Assembly (NCBI GenBank): GCA_023333565.1
Contig: JAJKFH010003165.1
Coordinates: 124,001 to 188,000 of the forward strand
Reading direction: 5' to 3'
DNA: 64,000 bases
From: Puffinus mauretanicus
Taxonomy: Eukaryota > Chordata > Aves > Procellariiformes > Procellariidae
Made by a program: the position numbers and the translations under genes. The notes under the pieces were generated by a model. That model was not told the origin of the DNA, did no database searches, and saw only the letters and a program-made list of their open reading frames with translations. How positions within the stretch are numbered: position 1 is the stretch's first letter; each line of letters starts with the position of its first letter. This document shows positions 1 to 12,100 of this stretch, in pieces.

Positions 1-1804
1 AAAATGGATGTAGTCTGCAGGTACTTACTCTTTGGATACTAACAGCAGTATACTTTCTGTAGTCTCTATTCCTACTAACTGGGACTGGATGATTTCTTTT
101 CTGAGGCAAATCCTGAAGGCTCTAGCTCTGAGGTCATTCTTCAAGGACCACTCGTGTCCTGAGACATCTGAAAGATCCTTATCTGAAAGGTTCTGCTCAG
201 CCCGTTGTGAAGGACTCTAGGAGTCTACTTCATTAGCCTTGGCTTGCCCACCTGGATTAATGCCTTGGGAATCACACCAGCCCTTGGGGCCCTCGTAAAA
301 GTATCCAACCCTTTTTCTGGTTCTTAATACCCAGACAAAAAGATATGCAATCCCCTGATTCAGCCACTTTGTACCTAGGATACTTTGCTCAGCTGGAGCA
401 CTGTTGGTGCTGGAGCGTGTCTCCTTTTAATTTTATTTATTTTGCTGGGTTTTTTCTTTCTGTCTCTGTTTTTTGGGGTTTTTCTTTTTGCTTGTTTGTT
501 GTTTGTTTGGGTTTTGTTTTTTTTTTTTTTTTTAAACTGATACCATTTATCCTTGGAAGTATGAGCTTAGGTGGAGAACTTCCACCCTCTGCTGCACTTT
601 CCCTAGTGGACTGTAGCTCCACAGGCAAGTAAGAGGTCAGACTCAGCTTCCTGAGAACCTAGATTATATAAAGGAAGAGTTCACATTTCTTCCTTAAGTG
701 CTGAGATGCCTAGGATATTACTACTTACTCAAGGGACTGCCTACTCTGCCTTTCTGATCTTATGAGAGATTTACCCTTTCAGACAAATTTGAGATGTTTA
801 TCTAGTGGATATATCTGTTAGCATTGAGATTCTCATGCCAGCAACTATTCTATAGTCCTAAAAGTGTGTGGAAAAGATATCTATTTTGCTCTCAGGGAGT
901 TTAATCTCCCATTTGGATATCTCCTTTACATCTATTATGCGTAAATTAAGCTGAGACTCTTTATATGCCAATAGAAGACTCTACCAGGTTATTTCACTGT
1001 TTCCACTCGCCTGACATTAGAATGAGTTTTCTTCAATTGTGCTGGTTCCTTTGGTGAGGTTTTCTTCCTCTGATGTAACCCAGCATACGGAAGGGAGGTC
1101 ACCTATACCTGATTTCTCTTGGTCTTTTGATTTTTTTTTTTTTCCTTCTGAATTATGTCTTGAGGTATCTATGATAATCAGTGAAAAGGCCAAGTGTCCT
1201 AGAAGTGCCTGATAAGGCAAGGTTCACTATTATTGGGATTTCTGTGGCAATGTCTCTCTTTCTCTGCTTTACTGCCATTCAAAGTGGCAAGTTATTGTAC
1301 TGTATCCACCTAACAGATACTTGGATCTTCTGAATGATTTTGAAGAGTGAATACTGTTTGGTGTTGTTTTTTTTTTTTAAATGTTGAAATAGCACATCTT
1401 TGTTGACACAGTCATAGTCCTTATATTCCAAGTCACTTTTAAAAGATTTTTGCTAAAAGCTTGTTTTCTGGTGTTGTAAATTGTAGCATGCTACTTTGTA
1501 TGCTTGTTGTTAAAAATAAAAAATATGAAAAAACCAACCCCCCACAATCCCCCTCCCAAAAAAACCCCAAAAATCAACAAAACAAAAAAAGTTACTTAAT
1601 TTAAATTTGAAGAATTATCATTATAGTTTATTATGAGGATACTTATGGTAATGTAATCTTCTGAGCTGTTCCCACTTCCATTAATTATTTTTCTACCCTC
1701 ATTCAAAATCCAGTTTGCCTTCTATGCCTTTAACAACAGCTCTCAATGCTGGTAACATTGACATCAGTCTCTCTCCCTTTTTTATTTTCCCCCTTTTTTT
1801 GTAG

Positions 1805-1820
1805 CCCTCAAGCTTGAGGG
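1805..1820. repeat. Perfect 16-bp palindrome
   Basis: The sequence CCCTCAAGCTTGAGGG equals its own reverse complement, centred on a HindIII-type AAGCTT core. It stands alone in intronic sequence and may be chance. Confidence 0.9.
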
Positions 1821-2253
1821 TACCATCTTTTAACCTACCTTGTAAAAGGCTGTTATTGCCTTATTGGTCTGAGCATTCTTAAAAATGACCAGAAGATAAT
1901 GAATTTTTTGTACTCCCCCATGTTACATCTCTAAACACAATCCCTTTTGTATATAGTTTTAAAAAAAAAAGCTTCTGAAAGCAAATGCTAACTTGGGTTA
2001 AGTATATGTTGGAGACCTGGAGAACAACAGAGTTAATTTTGAAAACGCGGGATTAAGACAACTATGCTCTTGTTGCATTACATTAAGTTTCTTTCTGACA
2101 TCTACGTATGTAATATTGAGATATTACTTAGCTCATGTATTAGAGACTTACTCATAAAGCACAGAAGAATGCTTTCCTTATTTGTTGAGATTTAGCTTGT
2201 ATTTTAGATACCGATTCATACTTAAAAAGAAAAAAAATGTATTTCATATTTCA

Positions 2254-2726
2254 TGAATCATAGAATGGTTTGGGCTGGAAGCGACCTTTAAAAGTCATCT
2301 AGTCCAACCCTCCTGCAAGGAGCAGGGACATCTTCAGCTAGGTCAGATTGTTCAGAGCCCCGTCCAACCTGACCTTGAATGTATTCAGGGATGGGGCATC
2401 TACCACCTCTCTGGGCAACGTGTTCCAGTGTTACACCACCCTCATTGTAAAACATTTCTTCCTTATATCTAGTCTAAATCTACCCTCTTTTAGTTTAAAA
2501 CCATTCCCCCTTGTCGCAACAGGCCCTGCTAAAAAAGTATGCCGCCGTCTTTCTTATAAGCCCCCTTTAAGTACTGATAGGCTGCAATAAGGTCTTCTCA
2601 AACCCAGGCTGAATAACCCCAACTCTCTCAGCCTTTCTTCACAGGAGAGGCGTTCCATCCCCCTGATCATTTTTGTGTCCCTCCTCCGGATCCGCTCCAA
2701 CAGGTCCATGTCTGTCTTGTACTGAG
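2254..2726 (-). mobile_element. CR1 LINE, 5'-truncated 3' end
   Basis: On the plus strand it begins with the reverse complement of the CR1 8-base tail (gaatcatagaat) and runs through the familiar CR1 3' region (tctagtccaaccctcctgc, ggcaacgtgttccagtg, ctccaacaggtccatgtct), stopping abruptly near 2726. The retrotransposon therefore lies on the minus strand, antisense to MAN2A1, and only about 470 bases of its 3' end remain. The short open frame at 2348-2590 is a shadow of this repeat. Divergence is moderate. Confidence 0.9.
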
Positions 2727-2943
2727 TTGAAGTGAAGTTGAAATGCTTTCAGAAGAGCTATTCAGCTTGTCTGAAAAGTGTGCAGGAAAACTTTAAAGCT
2801 TTTTAGAATAGGATTTCTGCTATAATTCTGCTGGAAGACTGGCATATTTCTGAAATGTATATGAAACCAAGCATATTCATTCTCTTCATATGTCTAAATA
2901 AAGAAAAAGGAACTATAAAATGAAAATTTTATTTTTCATTCAG

Positions 2944-3146
2944 GCCCAGTTTGGAACTTTATCAGATTACTTTGAAGCTCTGCGCAAAGAAAGCAGTTTG
3001 AGTGAAAAGAGCAGCAATTCATTTTTCCCTGTTTTAAGTGGAGACTTCTTCACCTATGCAGACAGAGATCATCATTACTGGAGTGGATACTTTACCTCAC
3101 GACCCTTCTATAAACGACTGGATAGAGTCCTGGAGTCCTACTTACG
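2944..3146 (+). CDS. MAN2A1: MAN2A1 exon a: end of catalytic domain
   Basis: The exon enters in phase 0 after ttcattcag and leaves after two bases of an Arg codon at cg|gtaaat. It encodes 67 residues starting [16 protein letters not shown] and containing [33 protein letters not shown]. The ADRD-HYWSGY-TSRP block is diagnostic of GH38 class II mannosidases, and its Trp lines the active-site pocket in solved family members. A second AG six bases downstream (gcccag) could act as a tandem acceptor that removes Ala-Gln. Confidence 0.97.
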
Positions 3147-6100
3147 GTAAATACTGCCATCCAGTAAATTCATAACATATGTCTTGGCACACGGGAGAGA
3201 TGAATGTATAAGTACTCTAAATCTGTTGGACAGATGAAAAAGTGATTTTGAAATGCACAGTTTAAGTTTACTTACAATAAGAATAGCCTAAACGGCCCCC
3301 AAATGTAGTTCTTGTTACAAAGATTAGGCGGTGTATCTGTTTTTTTAGTAAATTCACAGAAATACAACCATAGTTTTTCCATCCAAACAAGTAAGTTGTT
3401 CTAAAATACTATTCAAGTTATCAGCAAGTCCTGATTCCATGAAAAATAGCAGGTAGTATGCTTTTTATTTCTGTATTGGATTTGGGTAGCTGTCAGACCA
3501 ATCTGTCATTATGGCTATACTGTGAACTCTTTTACAGAGAAATACAAAGCTGTGAATTTTACAAGAGTTGTTAGAGGCAGTTGAGAAGTAGTCAGGAATA
3601 TTGTGTGCTCAGATTGTAAGGTACTGCTCTGCTGAAAAGTGTTTGCATCTTCTTTAAAGAAAAAAATATTGTTGGAACTGAGTTTTTAGTCACAGAATCA
3701 TAGAATCATTAAGGTTGGAAAAGACCTCTAAGGTCATCGAGTCCAACCGTCAATCCAAATCACCATGCCCACAAAACCATGTCCCTAAGCGCCACATCTA
3801 CATGTCTATTAAATACTTCCAGGAATGATGACTCAACCACTTCCCTGGGCAGCCTGTTCCAATGCTTGACCACTCTTTCAGTAAAGAAATTTCTCCTAAT
3901 GTCCAATCTAAACCTCCCTTGGCGCAACTTGAGGCCATTTCCTCTCATCCTATCACTTGTTACTTGGGAGAAGAGACCAACACCCACCTCGCTACAACCT
4001 CCCTTCAGGTAGTTGTACAGCGCGACGAGGTCTCCCCTCAGCCTTCTCTTTTCCAGTCCCAGTTCCCTCAGCCGCTCCTCATAAGACTTGTGCTCCAGAC
4101 CCTCCACCAGCTTTGTTGCCCTTCTCTGGACACGCTCCAGCATGTCCATGTCCTTCTTGTAGTGACAGGCCCAAAACTGAACACAGTATTCGAGGTGCGG
4201 CCTCACCAGTGCTGAGTAGAGGGGCACAATCACCTCCCTACTCCTGCTGGCCACACTATTTCTCATACAGGCCAGGATGCCATTGGCTTTCTTGGCCACC
4301 CGGGCACACTGCCGGCTCATGTTTAGTCAGCTGTCAACCAGCACCTCCAGGTCCTTTTCCTCTGGGCAGCTTTCCAGCCACTCTTCCCCAAGCCTGTAGC
4401 ATTGCATGGGGTTGTTGTGACCCAAGTGCAGGACCTGGCACTTGGCCTCATGCAATTGGCCTCAGCCCATCGATCCAGCCTGTCCAGGTCCCTCTGCAGA
4501 GCCTTCCTACCCTTGAGCAGATCAACGCTCCCGCCCAACTTAGTGTCGTCTGCACCAAGTGATTCTCCTTTGTAAGTGGTTCTCCCTTGTAGCAACTGTA
4601 GATAAGATGCATTTATCTGTAAGATGATTTATCTGTATCTTAAGGCTCCAGAATGTAATCTGGGACAGATGCATATGATGTAAACCCTGGACACTTCATC
4701 TGTTTCCAAAACTTGGAAACTGTTTCCAAACGATTATTTGTCCAAAGTTCAAAAAGATTATTCTGCCAAGGATCCTTAGTCAAAGGACACTTTTTGTCTT
4801 CTGAAGGGACCCTTTAAAATACACCCATTGTAGTGCTTCTATATGCTGTTCAGACCTTTTTGTGCTAGAGAAGAACTTCTGTAATACTGAGAAATCCTTC
4901 CTTTAGGATTTCTTACAATTTTTTTCGTGCTGTAATGGCTGCTGCAGTAGTGGAAGGAGCAAGAGAGGTGTGGAAAATGGTGTTCTGGGAGCATGGAAAG
5001 TAGCGTTTTAGAGACAGATACAAGTACATTTCAGAAGAGAAACCTCCATATCTAGCAGAATCTGTTTTCCTTCTTCCAAGGAATCAGGTCTTTACTCTGG
5101 CAAAGTGGAGGCTTTGCAAACTTGGGACGTAGTTACTCTGTGATCTGTAGTATGTTTTCCTTGTAATGAAAGAGGCTTTTTCTAGCCTTCTGTCTGCACT
5201 CTAAGAATACAGAGTAAGAGACCTGAGGAAATAAAGAGAATTAGTGAAGAAGGAATCAATAGAAAGACTAAGAAATGTGTAAGGAGAAGTGAGATCAAAG
5301 GCCTGAGAATAGAAAGGCGTTAGGGAAGAGACAATGTAACATAACTTCGAAGGCATTACCTTGACCAGCAAGGAGAAAAGTTTCACAAATGGGAAAGCCG
5401 GGAAGAAAGAAGCCAAAGACTGTCAGGAAGGAGAATAAAAATAAGACCAAAGCTGAGAGGAATGACAAAAAGCAAAGCAAGGATTCCTTTGGCAGAAGAA
5501 TATAAAAATAATATAGTAAGGAGAAGTTATTAGAGGAGTGACTTCTGCAATGTTTTAATCAGAACTTTTGAATGTTACAAGTGTTATGCTTAACTTATGT
5601 ACAAACCCAAGAATGTTAGAAGATTAGAAAGAGGGCATTTTTAAGGCTAACAGTAATTAGGAAGTTTGACAACTATTCAGAAATAGTTTACAAATAGAGT
5701 ATCAAGCATCACTAGGAATATGATTGTCTTAGAAGTTTGTTTAGTGTAATAATGGAAAGATGCAAAGAACAACAGCATAGTAGGGGGCAAGTTAGGAATG
5801 CATTCTGTGATTTCATTCTTTACAGATGTAATCAAGGAAAAATTGTGGTAGGTCTGCAAAAAAGATTGCTGAAGTAAATCAGAATCAGGACAAGAGCCGC
5901 CGTGATACTTCTAACTGTACAGATGGATAGAAAAGACCACATCTTGAAGTTCAGAAACTCTTGGAAAAAATATTTATTGTTTATTTAGGTTACAGGTAAA
6001 GTGGACCTAAAGGTAACCTAGTGTAGGCTTTGAGCAATCAGTGAAACAAATTTTGGTCTATTTGCAGTGTCCCATCAGGTGACAGTGACAAATTACAACA

Positions 6101-9100
6101 AAGTGGGTAATCTGCGGTAACTATTTAGGTAATCAGCAGTAGTTTGAAATAGAGGTGAGAAAACCAGGGCTTTAATATCTTTCCATAAAAGCTGTATAGA
6201 GAGAGGTAAATACGTACTTATAAGTCGAAGAGTTTTCTAATATAATATTTCTTGTGGTTTCGCTTCTGAGTGTCTTTCATCTTTGACCATTGAACCATTC
6301 TAATGTTTAGAATAATATTGAGACTTGAAAGGAAAATTCTGCATCTAAGAGACTGATGTACTGAGTGGATCTGTAAAATAGAATCAGTTATTTTTCTGAA
6401 AGGCAAGAGAGTTCCGAGTGTTCTTTATAGACAAAATGGATTTAAAGTGAAGTTCTGGAAGCAGTATGAACTGAAAATGTATTTACTATACAGCTTCATT
6501 TTAATGTTATTTCTTTTGGGTTTAAGATTGTTATCTTGTTTATAAATAATGGACTTCCCTATTTCAAAAAAAAAAAAAAATTTAGGTGGATTGTGGGGAG
6601 GGAGATGTAACCTGTATTTTGAGGACTAAAATTTTTTGTGTTCTCTTCTGCGTAGCTGCAGTTGGGTCAGTATTTAGTGGCTAAGTCAAATTTTTTAAAA
6701 AAGGTAAAACACTTTGAGACAGTGTTTATCCACTAGATGAATGTGCATCTGGTGCCTTTTTAGCTACAATATACTTGTTTTCCTTTCAAGTTAAGCTGTA
6801 ATAGAACAAAGTAGGAAGTTGCACTATAAAACATTAAAATCACCGCCATTAAGCTTAAGTTCACTAGTAATAAAAAAAAGGAATTACAACTTTTAACATC
6901 TTGATTTTGTGTGTAGCTTCTGAGCAGTATCTTACCTGTAAGAGCAAAATCTAATCCTATTCCTCAAATAGGAATATTGACAATATTGAAATGAATTGAG
7001 CTGTTTTATGTACAGTGTACTTTTCAGTTTAGTTTGACACATGCGACTTGCAGTTTTTATATAGTTGTCACCTATGTGATGCATAAAGACAAAAAGACCA
7101 AACTGAATCCAAAGGTATTTTTCATGTTAACAGTTAATATCAGTGCACGGTCTGAAAACCCAAATTGAGAATGATTTTAAAATTTGTTGTTGTACCTACT
7201 TTAAATTTGAACACATGCACTCACTGACAGCTTGGGTAAATGTAAAAGTTAAGGTATTTTCTTTTTTTTTTTTTAATTTTTTTATTTGTATGCTTAGAAG
7301 TTAGTTTTACATTTGTTTCAAGAACATACGTTATTTTGTTTTCTTTGCTTTTTATAACATTAACCTGTATCTTTTTGGTTTCTTCAAACACTTGAGAGAT
7401 CTTCATTAAGCTCAAATAAAGTTTGAAAAGGAATCTGACTCTTTTCAGACTTACAGAAACAGAACTGTAACATTTCAGGAAAAGGACATGAGAAAAAAGA
7501 GTTAACAGATGGTTTCCCAGAATTTCTATAGGCATTTTTGTTAGTCAGATATTCATAATGACTGGCAATTATAGTTTGTTGGTTTTTTTTTTGTAAAATG
7601 AATTTAGATTCTCATAAAGCAAGTGAGAACCTAATGGTAATATTTTAGTGCTAGGCTTTTGCGTAAGAAATAGGAGAGAAGGGCTCTGCATTCTGTTCAG
7701 TCTAAGGGTTTTTGAATCCCGTGTTCTTACCTTTCAGGTGATTGTATAGTGAGCAGGTGCATGAACTGCCTAAGTCGTTAGGATAATTTAGTTTGCTTAA
7801 AATACAAATGGCAGAATAGATACTATATAGAGTGTACAGATTAATATATTTCTTTAAGATAATTTTATTTGTTTAGTAAGTTGCTTTTTGAAATGGGAAT
7901 TGTATGTTTCCTGTAAGGCAGTCTATCCTTACTGTATCATTTTAAGATCAGATCTGTATACCTCACACATTTGAAAATAGTATGTTACTTTGTACTGGCA
8001 TATTTTTATTTTAAACTCTGTTTTCTATTACTGAAGTCTTGCAGGAGGCTTACAAGGTGTGATACTAATTGGTGCAGTGCAGCAGTGATTTTTAACTGTT
8101 CGAAGCTATAAACAGGCTAAAAAATACAACATAAAGGTTTAAAGAACTCATGGAACTAGGCATGAGGAAAGATATAAAAACATCAGTTTATTCTTCAGGT
8201 AAAAATGTGCTTTTTGCTTTTTAAACCTATATAAATACTTGATTCTTCTCTGCAATTCCAGGGCAGCTGAAATCGTCTACTCCTTGGCTTTGGTACAGTC
8301 CAGTAAATCTGAGAAGATGAGTGTATTTCCTTCAGTGGATAACTATAAATTGCTGACAGAAGCTCGGAGGAACCTTGGACTCTTTCAGCATCATGATGCT
8401 ATTACAGGAACATCTAAAGATTGGGTAGTTGTGGATTATGGCACTAGGTAATTCATTTTAAATGCATAAACTTAAATCTTAATTTCCCTTTGCTTTTTTA
8501 AAACAGAAGTATTTATTTCAGGCATACAGATTTGCTAGAGCTAACCACATACTCAGTACTGAAAGTATAGTCGTGCTTTATAAGAGAAGTGGATTTGATT
8601 ACCCATGCTCTTCATTTATGAAATATTTCTTAATCCTCTGAAGTAAGAATTTGAGGTCCAAACAAAATTTCTTAGGTTTCAAAAGAAGCTAGGTAGACAT
8701 GATACTGAGAGTTCTTTAATAACAGGCTATTATTTTCTGCAGTAACTGTTGTATAGCAGAACATTTTATAACTGTCTTGTGCTAAGCAATGATCAAGAAA
8801 CATGCTAATTTAAGCATATATTCCTTGGAAAATCCCATACCCTCTGTAACCTACCTTTCTTCAATGTGGGAAGTCTTTTTCATGTTGCCAATCTTCTACT
8901 TAATTTGTCTGTTGTTGTTTATTGCTATTATATCTGGTGGGTAGTTGCTTACTTAGTATTGACAAATTATTCTGCTAGCTACTTTCTGGAACTTTTTTGA
9001 AGGAGAGTGTATGATATATATGTATGTATGTCTATGTATGTAGATATATGCTTTAATTATGCATTTGTTCAAAAAATTGCTACATGTTGGAACATTAGGC

Positions 9101-12100
9101 ACTAGTAAATTTGAGGTACATGATGGTAGAGCATGTCCATTAAATAAGTTATTGTTTTAGATGCCTCTAAAATACTCTTTCTCGGTTTAAACTACTACAT
9201 TCATGACAAGTATTTTTAAATTCCATAAATTTGTTAGTTTTTTGTCTATTAAAGCATAGGTATAATCAAGGTATAAAATGTGCAATGCACTTGGTTATGA
9301 TAGGGTAAAATAAAGGCTTTTTTCACTTTACAAATAAAATTACACAGCTCTGCATTTAAGAATTTGTAAACCTTGTGTTCATTGAAGCAATGGAGATAAT
9401 GGTAATAATTTAAATTTTTGTGTTTCTGATTGTTTTCTAATACTGCTTAAAGAAAATCTTGACTTTGTGACCAGCGTTACAGGCTTGTCTCCACTGTAGA
9501 TACTGGAAATCAAACATATAAAACACAAGCTTTCCCAAGAGTAGTATTTTGAAAAATTACTTGGTATTTTGAGGGTATATGTTTTGTAGCGTAACATTGG
9601 GGTGGAGATGTACCTCGTTTTCAGTATGCAAGGTAGGAATATAATGAAATTCAGAATATTTCTGCATTTTGCAGTCTGGTCACCCATTGCAACTAGCTGT
9701 TGTTAATTTCATGCTATATTGATATTAAAAATTACATTTATTTTTCTGTAACGCATACTTTTGAGTTATTTAATCTTTTTAAAGTTTGATGTTATCACAT
9801 TGAATAAAAACAACTGAAAACTAAGACTTTAAATTTTTTAACAGGCTTTTCCATTCAATAATGAACTTGAAAAAAGTGATAATTGACTCTGCTCATATTC
9901 TTATCCTAAAGGATAAAGGTGCTTATAATTATGACATATCAACTCCGTTCCTGAAGATGGTGAGCTATCTTTCTTGATTTTCTCCAAAAATAAACAGTAA
10001 ACTATGTCTTTTCAATACAGTTTGAGTGGCCTGGGAAAAGTCAGAATGAAATTTGCTGCTAATACCTGCTCAAAAATCTTCTACTTATCACTGTTCATAT
10101 TAATTGAAGATATTTGAAAGTAAAAAGTGAAAACTTCAGCAGTTAATGCTGAAAAAAACTCCACACATCTGAAGTAAATGGGCTTTGTTTCACTTTGTGA
10201 ATCACATAGTAAAAGCAGGTGTTCTAGTTTTCTTGTGGGCATAAATTTGTTGGTGACTTCAGTGACATGCTATGATAAGTGAATATATAACAGTATGCAG
10301 TCTTGTAATTTGACTTTGCTTATTACTTAACAAATGTAGGAAAAGGAAAATTTCCATCCTGAACATAAACCTAAGCTGAATTTGCAAGACCAGGTTTAGA
10401 CAAGACCTTGTACTTTTTTCCTTAGCTGAAATTATTCGAAACAGGAATCTACCGATGATAAAGTCAGCAACAGATCTCCACATAACATTCTGAGACCCAT
10501 TTTACAGTGAATAGAGCCTTGAAGTAAAACACTTGCTAATATTGTTTCCTTTCAAAATTCTCAAGTTTCTTCACTTCCTGAACAAAAGCTCTCTGCTGTG
10601 ATAGCTAGGTAGTCTTAGGAAATCTACCTAAGTTCATACATCTGGAATAGAGAGGAGATGAGATGCTTTAGTTTCTTAGTGCATAAACGTAGCAGGATTA
10701 AGACAGTCTTTATTATGCGATTACCTCACACTTCTAACATAACTAACATGACATATATTCTGCTGGTTTAGATGTGCCAGATAGTTATACCTTGAATTAG
10801 TCTTCCAGACACATATATTTTAAAAAAAAAAATTGTTAAAATAGTTCTTTATACATTTTATGACTTTGATACTAATATATATGTGCGTGCTGCATATATG
10901 TGCCTGTGGGTGTGTGCTATGTGGATGCGTGCCACAAATATGTCATTTTTCTCCCGGTTGGAAAGGCTAAGGAAATGAATGTCCACCTTCATAAAGTAAG
11001 AGTATTTGGAAGTAGTTCATGGAATGAAGTTTTCACTTCTGCTCTGAATTGTATTGGAGGATGTTGTGATGTTACATTTTTAATAAACTTTCATTGTTCC
11101 TGTTCTTTATGAATCTGGGTTAAGACAACTGGATTGTAGAAGTACTAATTCCTGTTTAAACTGTATATTGCCGAGGAGCATACCAAGTCAAATCCACTAT
11201 TACCACTGTGAAAGCAGAAATGAAAAAGAAAGTTCTTATTTCAATGAATTTATTATCTATATAAAACGGGGGGGGGGGGGAAAGGTAATTACAGAAGTAG
11301 ATTATGATTTATCTGTACGATATATAGTAACTGCAGCATATCATAAACCTAATATTCCCACAGTGCTTTGGTTACCACAGCAAAAAGTTTTCAATGCGGG
11401 ATTTGTAGAATGCTAATGGGAGAACTTCAGGATGTTTACAAAAAACCTTTTGCAAACCTTGAGCAAGTAGGAAATTCAAAGGCATTTGTTTCGAAATACC
11501 ATTATATGAACCAATAGGAATGTAACAGTACATCAACAGCTTGGCTGTTCTCTTACTTAAGGACCAATGCAATAGTGAAAGCAATGGCCTGTCACTGCCT
11601 TTTCTCACTGGAAGTGAGCAGTGGGCCATATTGTATTTAAGAAAAGAGAGAAACCAGTGAAAAATAAGAATTCATCAGTATTGTGAAACAATTCTTCAAG
11701 TAGTTTATATCACATGAAAATCATACACCCCCCCCAATTATGTTTTTTGAAAATTTTCTTTATGTACAGTATAAGGTAACAAGAAGATTTGTCAGAAGAC
11801 TAAGTTCTAAATCCTTGTGCTAAATCTTGTGTAGGGTTTCAGAGAGTAAATTTATAGCAAGAGTAAGTTAGTAAAAATATATGATAAGTATTTGCAAAAT
11901 TTGAAGGAAGTTGGCGATTATGATGTCTTGTATGCAAAAATGAAAACATGGGGATGACAATTTGATAATGGTGTCTAATAAGAGACGTTTAATGAAAGCA
12001 AAGGTTTCTCAATTAATTGGTCAAAATGAGCCTTTTTCTTTTGTCAGTCTGAAGTACTTAGTTTATAAACTTTGTGGTTCATCGTCCTGTGTAATGTATT

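Larger units (their letters stand above)
1..2943 (+). other. Partial MAN2A1 intron upstream of the first visible exon
   Basis: No coding exon is recognisable here. The piece ends in a pyrimidine-rich acceptor (ttcattcag) at 2943. It holds a CR1 fragment at 2254-2726, several poly-T runs and a perfect 16-base palindrome at 1805-1820. The first 450 bases contain weak hints of a decayed gag-like protein (see findings). Otherwise nothing is evident. Confidence 0.8.

Noticed and set aside
345..632. 95-codon open frame
   Set aside because: Mostly Phe/Leu/Val/Cys from a T-rich tract; the first part may be a retroelement scrap but the frame as a whole is not a gene.
7221..7535. 104-codon minus-strand open frame
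   Set aside because: Lys/Leu/Ser-rich with a poly-Lys end made by a poly-T tract, no family features, lies within an intron.
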